Assembly: GCF_003693265.1 (NCBI RefSeq)
Contig: NZ_RDRE01000007.1
Location: 62,001-126,000 of the forward strand
DNA: 64,000 nucleotides
Direction of reading: 5' to 3'
Source of the DNA: Corynebacterium gottingense
GTDB lineage: Bacteria; Actinomycetota; Actinomycetes; Mycobacteriales; Mycobacteriaceae
This document shows, piece by piece, positions 57,192 through 64,000 of the stretch (position 1 is the stretch's first letter; every line of letters starts with the position of its first letter). The position numbers and the translations under genes were made by a program. The notes beneath the pieces are model-generated. The model did not search any database, was not told where the DNA came from, and saw nothing but the letters and a program-made list of their open reading frames with translations.

Positions 57192-58972
57192 TGCGCGCTC
57201 GACCGACCCCTACCCCGCCAGCCGTTTCGGCGCTGGCGGCGATCACGCTCGCGCTCATCGTCCTGCCCGTGTTTGCGCTCGGAGCGCGCGTGCCGTGGAC
57301 CGACCTCGGCGCCGTGCTCCGGGCACCGGAAACGCACGAACTGCTGCGGGTAACGGTTGCGTCGGCCACGCTTGCCACGGTCATCGCGGTCGCGCTCGGC
57401 ACGCCGCTGGCGCTGTGGCTCCAGCGGGTCCGCCGCGGGTCATCGCTGGCGCGGCTCCTCGTCCTCCTGCCACTGGCAATGCCGCCGGTGGTCGCGGGCC
57501 TTGCGCTCTCGGCGCTCATCGGCAGGCGAGGCCTCGCCGCCCCGCTCCTCGACGCGCTGCACTGGAAATTCGCCTTCGCCTTCCCCGGCGTTGTCGCCGC
57601 TCACGTGTACGTTGCCCTGCCCTTCGTGGTCATCACGCTCGATTCCGCGCTGCGCCAGCTGGGGCCGGAGGTGGCCGCTTCGGCGGAGGCGGTCGGGATC
57701 CCGCCGGGACGGATCGTTCGCCGGATTATCCTGCCCGCCATCGCCCCGGCTCTCGTCACCGCCGCTGGGCTCGCGTTCGCCCGCTCGCTGGGCGAGTTCG
57801 GCACCACCCTCACCTTTGCCGGCTCCATGCCTGGCACCACACGAACCATGCCGCTGGGGATCTACCTGGCGCGCGAGGTCGACCAGTCACTCGCCTACGG
57901 GCTTTCCGCCATTCTGGTGGGGTTCGCGGTCCTCGCGCTGGCGGCAACCGCCCTGCCAGCCGCGCTCGCGCAGTGGCGCGGCCGACACCGGCCCGCGGAA
58001 CAACCGCGGGAAACCGGCACGATCGACGCCGCGAAACTCAGTCAGCTGACCCGCCCCGACGCGCGCGGCGAGGAAGTCCTTGTCGGGGCCACCCGCTTTC
58101 CCGCCAACGCAACAACGGCGCTCATCGGGCCGAATGGCGCGGGGAAGACGACGCTGGCCAGGGGCGTTGCAAAGCACCGGGGCGTCGTGCTGCTCACGCA
58201 GGACCCCGCACTGCCGCCGACCGCGACGCCGCGCACCGCGCTCGCTATGGTCACCCGCAGCGCCGAGCAGCTGCTGCGCGCGGCCGGGCTCGCATCGCTG
58301 GCAGACGTCCCCGTCCCCGCGCTGTCCGGCGGGCAGGCCGCCCAGGTCGCGCTGGTCCGCGCGCTCGCTGCCCGCCCCCGCGTGCTCATCCTCGACGAAC
58401 CGCTCGCCGCCATTGACGCCGCCACCACCGCCCAGTGGCGCCGCCTGCTGCAGGCCACGGCCCGCGAACGCACCACGATCGTGGTCACGCACGATGCCAT
58501 CGACGTCGCAACGCTTGCGGACTACGTCGCCGTCTTGCGCTGCGGCAGCGTCGTCAGCCTGCGCCCCGCCGCCGACGAGCTCGCCGCCCCCGCCACCGCA
58601 TTTTCCGCACGCCTACTGGGCATGAACCTGCTTGCGGACCTCAGCCTGCTCGAGGGGCCACCGCTTCCCGACGCCACCGTGCCCCGCCCCCTCCGCGCTT
58701 CCTTCCCCCCGGACGCGCTCTCTGTGATTCGCACCCCACAGCCCGCGGGCTCCCACCTGCTCCGCGGGCGCGTCAGCGCGGTCGACCTGCTGCCAGGAGG
58801 CGGCGCCGCCGTCGAGCTGGCCGTGGGCGGGGACGCCGAGAACGCCGAGCACTACGTCTCGCTGCTCGTGGACCGCGACGCGGTGCTGCGCCAGGACCTC
58901 GCGCCCGGAACGCAGGTGACCTGCACGTTAGATGCCCGGAAGGTCAGGCTCATCCCGGCGGAACACGGGTGA
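57188..58972 (+). CDS. modBC: Molybdate ABC transporter permease-ATPase fusion protein
   Basis: A 594-residue fusion of ModB and ModC. Residues about 1-265 are the permease, with five or six membrane helices and the EAA loop EVAASAEAVGIPPGRI. Residues about 290-590 are the ATPase: Walker A GPNGAGKTTL, signature LSGGQAAQVALVRAL, Walker B VLILDEP, and switch His in VVTHDAIDVA. The C-terminal 90 residues are the TOBE/Mop-like molybdate domain. Usually these are two genes. The open frame has no stop or restart between the parts, so it is a real fusion in this sequence. Confidence 0.93.
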   Translation: MMRARPTPTPPAVSALAAITLALIVLPVFALGARVPWTDLGAVLRAPETHELLRVTVASATLATVIAVALGTPLALWLQRVRRGSSLARLLVLLPLAMPPVVAGLALSALIGRRGLAAPLLDALHWKFAFAFPGVVAAHVYVALPFVVITLDSALRQLGPEVAASAEAVGIPPGRIVRRIILPAIAPALVTAAGLAFARSLGEFGTTLTFAGSMPGTTRTMPLGIYLAREVDQSLAYGLSAILVGFAVLALAATALPAALAQWRGRHRPAEQPRETGTIDAAKLSQLTRPDARGEEVLVGATRFPANATTALIGPNGAGKTTLARGVAKHRGVVLLTQDPALPPTATPRTALAMVTRSAEQLLRAAGLASLADVPVPALSGGQAAQVALVRALAARPRVLILDEPLAAIDAATTAQWRRLLQATARERTTIVVTHDAIDVATLADYVAVLRCGSVVSLRPAADELAAPATAFSARLLGMNLLADLSLLEGPPLPDATVPRPLRASFPPDALSVIRTPQPAGSHLLRGRVSAVDLLPGGGAAVELAVGGDAENAEHYVSLLVDRDAVLRQDLAPGTQVTCTLDARKVRLIPAEHG

Positions 58973-59000
58973 AGTTTTTCCGCACGTGCGGAAAAACTTC
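58971..59000. promoter_or_regulatory. Palindrome copy 3 between modBC and moaD
   Basis: A perfect 13-bp dyad around ACGT with the same TTCCGC/GCGGAA core as the two copies before modA. It lies between convergent stop codons, so it could act as a terminator hairpin here, but its U-run is on the wrong side for an intrinsic terminator in either direction. Confidence 0.55.
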
Positions 59001-59001
59001 A

Positions 59002-59256
59002 CTACCCACCCGCGAACGGTGGAAGCACGTCGACGCGCGACGCGCCGGCCAGCAGCGTGGAAGGATCCGACCGGGTGCCGTCGACGAGGAATGTGCAGCG
59101 CGCCACGATGTCCGCGAGCGTCTGGCCGGAATCGGTGGTGCCGGTGTGGCGCGACGTGGCGTCGATAAGCAACTGCTCGAGCGTTGAGAACTCGCCGACG
59201 TCCTCGCACGGCGTGCCGGTGGCCGCGCGGGCGGCGGCGAAGTAGTGGATCTGCAT
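59002..59256 (-). CDS. moaD: Molybdopterin synthase sulfur carrier subunit MoaD
   Basis: An 84-residue ubiquitin-like sulfur carrier. It begins MQIHYFAAARAATG and ends PPFAGG; the C-terminal Gly-Gly is the site of thiocarboxylation by the MoeB-type enzyme. TATCGT lies 6 nt before the ATG, in a leaderless arrangement. Divergent from moeA2, with 40 bp between starts. A 12-mer copy lies inside. Confidence 0.93.
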   Translation of the reverse strand: MQIHYFAAARAATGTPCEDVGEFSTLEQLLIDATSRHTGTTDSGQTLADIVARCTFLVDGTRSDPSTLLAGASRVDVLPPFAGG

Positions 59257-59296
59257 GCTCACACGATACCTGCGTGCTGCGCCGTACGATGGCCCC

Positions 59297-60460
59297 ATGA
59301 GCCGAACCCCCGAAACGCATTTCGCCGCGGTGGCTGCAGCGCTGGGCGAGCGCCGCAGCGAGCTGACCACGCCGCTTGACGCTGCCGCGCGCGGGGCGTC
59401 GCTTGCCGGCGCCGTCGTGGCGCTGCGCCAGCAACCGCCCTTTACAAACTCGCAGATGGACGGGTACGCGGTGGGTGAGGTGGGCGCTCGCGAGGCGGTA
59501 GTCGGCCCCACCGTTGCCGCGGGCGCGGACCCAGACGCCGCGTACCCGGTGGGGCTCGGCGCGCTGGCGGCGCCGGTGATGACGGGGGCGAAGCTGCCGC
59601 GCGGGACGCGGGCGGTCGTGCCTGTGGAGGCGTGCGACCCGGGCGAGTTCGTCGGCGAGGGCGAACGCGTGCGCCTGCCGGCAACGGAAGAAGGCGCCTT
59701 CGTGCGGCGGGCGGGCTCCGACATCGCGGCGGGCGAAGAGCTCGCTCCGGCGGGCGCGCCGGTTACCCCGGCGCTCGTCGGCGCGCTGGCAAGCCAGGGC
59801 ATCAGCGAGGTCGAGGTCGTGCGGGCGGCGCGGATTGTCATCGTGACCGGGGGCGCCGAAGTCACCGCAAGGCCTACCGGCCCCGCGACGATCCCCGACG
59901 CCAACGGGCCGATGCTGCGGGCGTTGGCGTCGCGGTACGGCATCGCGGTTGCAGCGCACGTGCGCACCAGCGATGACCCGGACGAGCTGGAGGCGCAGGT
60001 GCGGGATGCAATCGCGGAGCACGCGCCGGACGCAGTGGTCACCTCCGGCGGGATCAGCCACGGCAAGTTCGAGGTGGTCCGCCAAATCTTCCGCCAGGGC
60101 TGGTACGGGCACGTGGCCCAGCAACCGGGAGGTCCGCAAGGACTCAGCCGCTTCGCCGAGACGCCCGTGATCAGCCTGCCCGGCAACCCAATCTCCACGC
60201 TGGTCAGCTTCCGCACCTACGTGGCGCCGCTGCTCGGGCACGCACCCGAGCCGATTCTGGCGCCGCTTGCTTGCGACGTCGCGGGGTTGGAGGACAAGGA
60301 GCAGTTTTTGCGTGGCGCGGTCAAGCACGGGGCGATTCGGCCGATCGGCGGCCCCGGCTCACACCTCCTCGCGCAGGGGGCGCAGGCAACGCACCTCATC
60401 CGGATTCCCGCGGGTGCCACCCTGCGGGCCGGCGAGCTCGCCGCCGCGTACCCACTGTAG
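59297..60460 (+). CDS. moeA: Molybdopterin molybdenumtransferase MoeA (copy 2)
   Basis: A 387-residue paralogue of the MoeA at 52529. Motifs: PFTNSQMDGYAVGEV, VTGGAEVTARPT, SGGISHGKFEVV, SLPGNPISTLVSF. It is shorter in domain 4. TACGAT lies 6 nt before the ATG. It opens the moeA2-moaB-moaE-moeB operon. Two copies may serve different cofactor enzymes, or one may act on tungstate; neither can be decided here. Confidence 0.9.
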   Translation: MSRTPETHFAAVAAALGERRSELTTPLDAAARGASLAGAVVALRQQPPFTNSQMDGYAVGEVGAREAVVGPTVAAGADPDAAYPVGLGALAAPVMTGAKLPRGTRAVVPVEACDPGEFVGEGERVRLPATEEGAFVRRAGSDIAAGEELAPAGAPVTPALVGALASQGISEVEVVRAARIVIVTGGAEVTARPTGPATIPDANGPMLRALASRYGIAVAAHVRTSDDPDELEAQVRDAIAEHAPDAVVTSGGISHGKFEVVRQIFRQGWYGHVAQQPGGPQGLSRFAETPVISLPGNPISTLVSFRTYVAPLLGHAPEPILAPLACDVAGLEDKEQFLRGAVKHGAIRPIGGPGSHLLAQGAQATHLIRIPAGATLRAGELAAAYPL

Positions 60461-60485
60461 CGCCCGGCGGTACGATGGGGACGCT

Positions 60486-60959
60486 ATGAGAAACGCAGAG
60501 GTCATCGTCGCGTCCACGCGGGCGTCGCAAGGCATCTACCAGGATAAATCCGGGCCGATCGCGGTCGAGTTCCTGCGCGGAATGGGCCTGCGCACCCCGG
60601 ACGCCACCGTGGTCGCGGACGCCGCCATCGACGCCGCTGTACGCGACGCCATCGCCCGCCGGCCCAGCGTCGTCCTCATTTCCGGCGGTACGGGCGTCAG
60701 CCCCGACGACCGCACGGTCGAGGCCGTCGCCGCGCACGTGGACCGCGAGCTCCCGGGGATCGCGCACGCCTTCTACCATCAAGGTCTCGCCTCCACCCCG
60801 ACCGCTATCCTCTCGCGCACCGTCGCCGGCATCACCCAGCGCGGCACCTTCATCATGGCGCTGCCCGGGTCGCGCGGCGGCGTGCAGGACGGCTGCGCGG
60901 TGCTCGCCCCGATCCTGTCCCACCTCCTCGACCAGCTGGAAGGCAACCATGCACACTAG
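60486..60959 (+). CDS. moaB: Molybdopterin adenylyltransferase, MoaB/Mog family
   Basis: A 157-residue enzyme of the MogA/MoaB group that adenylates molybdopterin before MoeA acts. The motif SGGTGVSPDDRTVEAV is diagnostic, with ALPGSRGGVQDG at the C-terminus. TACGAT lies 9 nt before the ATG. The stop codon overlaps the moaE start by 11 bp. Confidence 0.9.
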   Translation: MRNAEVIVASTRASQGIYQDKSGPIAVEFLRGMGLRTPDATVVADAAIDAAVRDAIARRPSVVLISGGTGVSPDDRTVEAVAAHVDRELPGIAHAFYHQGLASTPTAILSRTVAGITQRGTFIMALPGSRGGVQDGCAVLAPILSHLLDQLEGNHAH

Positions 60960-61431
60960 CCGCCCCGACCCCGACCCCGATCCCGCCTACGTCGCCGCGC
61001 AGACGGGCCAGGTCATCGGCGCCGTCGTCACGGACCAACCGCTCGAGCTGCTCGCGCAGCAGGCCACCACTGACACGCTCACCGACGCGATGGGCGCGCT
61101 CGTCCGCTTCGACGGGATTGTCCGCGACCACGACGGCGGCCAGCGCGTGCGCGCCCTCGCCTACGAGGCGCACCCCAGCGCCACCGATGAGCTGCGGCGC
61201 GTCGCCGCGGAGGTCGCGGCCGCCCACCCCGTCCGCCTCTTCACCGCGCACCGCACGGGCGAGGTGCCCATCGGCAAGCTCGCCTTCCTCGTCCTCGCCG
61301 CCAGCGCGCACCGCGGCGACGCCTTCGACGCGTGCGAGACAACCGCCGACCGCGTCAAGTCCGAGGTGCCGATCTGGAAACGGCAGGTCATGGCCAGCGG
61401 CGAGACCCAGTGGGTGGGCATCGATGGATAG
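60949..61431 (+). CDS. moaE: Molybdopterin synthase catalytic subunit MoaE
   Basis: A 160-residue subunit that, with MoaD, makes molybdopterin from cyclic pyranopterin monophosphate. FDGIVRDHDGGQRVRAL and the active-site lysine segment SEVPIWKRQVMASG are visible. The first 45 residues include a short Asp-Pro run. It overlaps moaB by 11 bp and moeB by 8 bp. Confidence 0.94.
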   Translation: MHTSRPDPDPDPAYVAAQTGQVIGAVVTDQPLELLAQQATTDTLTDAMGALVRFDGIVRDHDGGQRVRALAYEAHPSATDELRRVAAEVAAAHPVRLFTAHRTGEVPIGKLAFLVLAASAHRGDAFDACETTADRVKSEVPIWKRQVMASGETQWVGIDG

Positions 61432-62434
61432 CCGCTACGTGCGCCAAACCGCGCTCATCGGCGAGGCCGCCCAGCAGAAACTCCGCGGCGCGCGCATCGC
61501 CGTCGTCGGCGCGGGCGGCCTCGGCTCCCCCGCCCTCCTCTACCTCGCGGGCGCGGGCGTCGGGAGCATCGTGCTTATCGACGACGACGCGGTCGCCCTC
61601 TCCAACCTGCACCGCCAAGTCATCCACACCACCGGCACCGTCGGCGACGCTAAAGTGCTCTCCGCCATGGACGCGCTCGAGGCCCTCAACCCCGACACGG
61701 AGGTCGACCCGGTCCGCACGCGCCTGACATGGGACAACGCCGTGGCGCAGCTCGCCAGCGCAGACATGGTCCTCGACGGCTCCGACAACTTTGACACCCG
61801 CCACGTCATCTCTCACGCGGCGGCACGCCTGGGCATCCCGCACATCTGGGGCTCCATCCTCGGTGTCGAGGCGCAGCTCTCCGTCTTCTGGGCCGGCCAC
61901 GGCCCCGTCTACGAGGACCTCTTCCCCGCCCCGCCGCCGCCCGGCTCGGTCCCGTCGTGCTCGCAGGCGGGCGTGCTTGGGCCGCTCGTCGGCGTCGTCG
62001 GCTCAGCGATGGCGATGGAGGCGCTCAAGCTCGCCACCGGTATGGGCACGCCGCTCGTGGGCACGCTCGGCTACTTCGACGGCCTCGCCGGCACCTGGGA
62101 ATACGTCCCGCTCAACGCGGACCCAGCCGTGACCGAGCGCGTCCGCGAGCTTGACCCACCGCACGGGCCCGCGGAAGTAGGCAGCATACCGCCGGGGGCA
62201 GTGCTTATCGACGTCCGCGAGCCCTCCGAATACGCCACCGACCACATCCGGGGCGCGATCAACGTGCCGCTGGGCAGGGTCCTCGACGGCTACACCCCGC
62301 CGGAGTTAGCAGGCGGCGGGGTGCTCATCTGCGCCTCGGGCGCCCGCTCCGCGCGGGCGGTCGCCGCGCTCGAGGCCCGGGGCGTGCGCGGGGTGGCAAG
62401 CCTACGCGGCGGGATGGACGGCCTGCGGCGTTAG
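61424..62434 (+). CDS. moeB: ThiF/MoeB-type sulfur-carrier adenylyltransferase with rhodanese domain
   Basis: A 336-residue protein with an E1-like adenylation domain (VVGAGGLGSPALLYLAGAGVG, DDDAVALSNLHRQV, DGSDNFDTRH) and a C-terminal rhodanese domain (VLIDVREPSEYATDHIRGAINVP, active-site loop CASGARSAR). It would activate MoaD and transfer sulfur to it, like mycobacterial MoeZ. The usual CxxC zinc ligands are missing: the segment before PPPG reads YEDLFPAP instead of CYRCLFPEP. Two 12-mer copies lie inside. Confidence 0.92.
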   Translation: MDSRYVRQTALIGEAAQQKLRGARIAVVGAGGLGSPALLYLAGAGVGSIVLIDDDAVALSNLHRQVIHTTGTVGDAKVLSAMDALEALNPDTEVDPVRTRLTWDNAVAQLASADMVLDGSDNFDTRHVISHAAARLGIPHIWGSILGVEAQLSVFWAGHGPVYEDLFPAPPPPGSVPSCSQAGVLGPLVGVVGSAMAMEALKLATGMGTPLVGTLGYFDGLAGTWEYVPLNADPAVTERVRELDPPHGPAEVGSIPPGAVLIDVREPSEYATDHIRGAINVPLGRVLDGYTPPELAGGGVLICASGARSARAVAALEARGVRGVASLRGGMDGLRR

Positions 62435-62444
62435 GCGCTCGCCC

Positions 62445-63374
62445 CTAGTCGCTCGTCAGCTCGGCTTTGACCGGGCCGGCGACCTCGAGGTCCAGCACGC
62501 GCAGGCCGGCGGCGCGGGCCTCGTCCAGGATCGCCTCGTCGACGGGCTCGGTGCACAGCACCATCGCGGTCGGGCCGGCGCCAGAGAGGTACGCGGCGTA
62601 GCCGCGGTTGCGCAGGCGGTTGACCCACTCCGCCGTCACCGGGAGCACGTCGGACCGGTACGGCTGGTGCAGGCGGTCGCGGGTGCCCTCCCAGAGCAGC
62701 TCCGGGTGGTTCTGAATCGCTACCGTCATCACCGCGGTGCGCGACACGTTGAAGCGCGCGTCCGTGTGCGTGACGTGGCTGGGCAGCACCTTGCGCACCG
62801 CGTTGGTGGAGGCGTGGAAGTCCGGGACCAGTGCGTACGCCCGGATCCGCGGGTCCACGTCTACGCCCACAGCCCGGTACTCGGGCAGTGAGCGCCCGTC
62901 CACCGGGATTTCCGTCCAGGACACGACTGCCGCGCCGAGTACGGACGCGCCGGCGTTGTCGGGGTGCCCCTCGAATTCGCTGGACAGCTGGACGATTTCG
63001 TCGGTGCTCAGCGGACCGCCCGCGAGCGTGTTCGCGGCGACAACGCCCGCCACCGCGGCGGCCGCGGAGGACCCGAGGCCGCGCGACTGCGGGATGTTGT
63101 TGTTGCAGGTCACTTTCAGCCCCGGTGCCTCAACGCCAGCTGCCTTGAGCCCGGAGCGGATCGCCTTCACCACCAGGTGGGAGTTGTCACGCGGCAGCTC
63201 GTCGGCGCCCTCGCCAAAGATCTGTACGTCCAGCCCGGACGCGGTGACCTCGACCTCCACCGTGTCGTAAATGCTCACGGCGATGCCCAGGGTGTCAAAC
63301 CCCGGGCCCAGGTTCGCGGAGGAACCCGGGACGGTCACGGTGGCCTTGAGGCCTACTTGCAGGTCGGTGGGCAT
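62445..63374 (-). CDS. thrB: Homoserine kinase
   Basis: A 309-residue GHMP kinase that phosphorylates homoserine in threonine synthesis. The ATP loop is [16 protein letters not shown], the N-terminal motif is [16 protein letters not shown], and the C-terminal motif is [15 protein letters not shown]. It follows hom by 17 bp with GGGAGAAAGGG upstream, the usual hom-thrB operon of corynebacteria. It converges on moeB with 10 bp between stops. Confidence 0.96.
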   Translation of the reverse strand: MPTDLQVGLKATVTVPGSSANLGPGFDTLGIAVSIYDTVEVEVTASGLDVQIFGEGADELPRDNSHLVVKAIRSGLKAAGVEAPGLKVTCNNNIPQSRGLGSSAAAAVAGVVAANTLAGGPLSTDEIVQLSSEFEGHPDNAGASVLGAAVVSWTEIPVDGRSLPEYRAVGVDVDPRIRAYALVPDFHASTNAVRKVLPSHVTHTDARFNVSRTAVMTVAIQNHPELLWEGTRDRLHQPYRSDVLPVTAEWVNRLRNRGYAAYLSGAGPTAMVLCTEPVDEAILDEARAAGLRVLDLEVAGPVKAELTSD

Positions 63375-63391
63375 TGCGTTCCCTTTCTCCC

Positions 63392-64000
63392 TTAGGAGTC
63401 GAGACGGATGACGGAGTTAACCGCCTGGACGGCGTCATGCTCAGAAAGCCTCTGCACAATCGCGCGCAGGTCCTTCTCCAACGCCTTGTGGGTGACCACG
63501 ATGAGGTGGGCCTCGTTCCCGGACTCTTCCTGGCGCACCGCGGAGAGCGAAACGCCGTCGTCAGCAAAGTGCCGGGCGAGGTCGGCCAGCACGCCGACGC
63601 GGTCGGAGACCGTCATGTTGATGTGGTAGCGCGTGGGGACCTCGTCGAAGGCCACGACGTCGTAGTCGGCGTAGGGGTTCTCCGCGGGGGCGCGGCCGCC
63701 GTGCACCTTGTTGCGGGCGGCGCCGACCAGGTCGCCGAGCACCGCCGACGCCGTGGGCGCACCGCCGGCGCCGTTGCCGTAGAACATGAGGCGCCCGGCC
63801 GCCTCCGCCTCCACGAAGATGGCGTTGTAGGACTTATCCACCGTGGCCAGCGGGTGCTCGTTGGGCACCAGGGTCGGGTGGACGCGGGCGTTGACGGCGG
63901 TGGTGTTGCCCGCATCGTCGTACAGCCGCTCGCAGATGGCCAGCAGCTTGATCGTCTGGTTCGACTTCTTCGCCGCCGCGATGTCATCCGCAGTGATCTT
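63392..64000 (-). CDS. hom: Homoserine dehydrogenase, C-terminal part; 5' end outside window
   Basis: The 202 codons present start [20 protein letters not shown] and end SVIRLDS. They hold the end of the catalytic domain ([20 protein letters not shown]) and a C-terminal ACT domain ([20 protein letters not shown]) through which threonine inhibits the enzyme. In C. glutamicum changes in this tail relieve feedback. The N-terminal NADP domain is beyond base 64000. Confidence 0.96.
   Translation of the reverse strand, partial: KITADDIAAAKKSNQTIKLLAICERLYDDAGNTTAVNARVHPTLVPNEHPLATVDKSYNAIFVEAEAAGRLMFYGNGAGGAPTASAVLGDLVGAARNKVHGGRAPAENPYADYDVVAFDEVPTRYHINMTVSDRVGVLADLARHFADDGVSLSAVRQEESGNEAHLIVVTHKALEKDLRAIVQRLSEHDAVQAVNSVIRLDS

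Noticed and set aside
58971..59000. Third palindrome as a simple bidirectional terminator
   Set aside because: U-runs would be in the 5' arm in both directions, and two sister copies lie where no transcript ends. A termination role at this one site is still possible.

Overview
This window is GC-rich (about two thirds G+C) and reads as the chromosome of a Corynebacterium or a close relative in Mycobacteriales. The evidence is the set and order of genes: a block resembling mycobacterial gatB-pfkA-gatA-gatC-ACT protein-ligA-mnmA-cysteine desulfurase, and a block resembling hom-thrB ... rho-prfA-prmC-sua5-wecA-atpBEFHAGDC-DUF2550-nucS ... ybbN-glgB-glgE. Diagnostic actinobacterial genes are NucS, GlgE, a DUF2550 protein, Rho with a long disordered insert, and a DUF222/HNH (13E12-type) endonuclease. 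Many genes have a -10 hexamer only 6-8 nt before the start codon, so leaderless mRNAs appear common. I saw no rRNA or tRNA gene, IS element, prophage or CRISPR array.

Layout. 1-7.5 kb: gatB (cut by the window edge), a membrane protein plus PrsW-type protease, mug, pfkA, an MFS exporter, gatA and gatC. 7.6-11.5 kb: accessory genes (cytochrome P450, ACT protein, and an operon of serine hydrolase, small membrane protein and ArsR-like regulator). 11.4-17.5 kb: ligA, a cyclase-family hydrolase, an exonuclease, a MetE-like protein and mnmA. 17.6-22 kb: a two-component system followed by an ABC exporter of the lantibiotic/antibiotic-resistance type. 22-28 kb: an aminopropyltransferase-like protein, GH25 lysozyme, cysteine desulfurase, a THUMP-like methyltransferase, a NUDIX hydrolase and an ABC ATPase. 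28.3-32.6 kb: glgE-glgB. 32.6-35.4 kb: ybbN, thiamine-binding protein, a small Zn-type protein, nucS and DUF2550. 35.6-43.7 kb: the full F1Fo ATP synthase operon with a structured leader. 43.7-49.3 kb: wecA, sua5/tsaC, prmC, prfA and rho.

49.7-62.4 kb is a molybdenum-cofactor and molybdate-uptake island: acyl-CoA ligase-moaA-moeA-moaC-mobA, an HNH endonuclease, modA-modBC (permease and ATPase fused), moaD, moeA2-moaB-moaE-moeB/rhodanese. It lies between rho and thrB. The window ends with thrB and the C-terminal part of hom.

The most unusual signal is not a gene. A dispersed 11-12-mer, GCGTCGAnAAGC (core CGTCGAnAAGC), occurs 25 times on either strand, where well under one copy is expected by chance. 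All five intergenic copies lie within 10 nt after a stop codon, and none occurs across the ATP synthase operon. Two further regulatory signals stand out: three copies of a palindrome, TTCCGC-nnGT-GCGGAA, around the modA-modBC operon, and an identically spaced promoter/operator element before both the serine hydrolase gene and its ArsR-like regulator.
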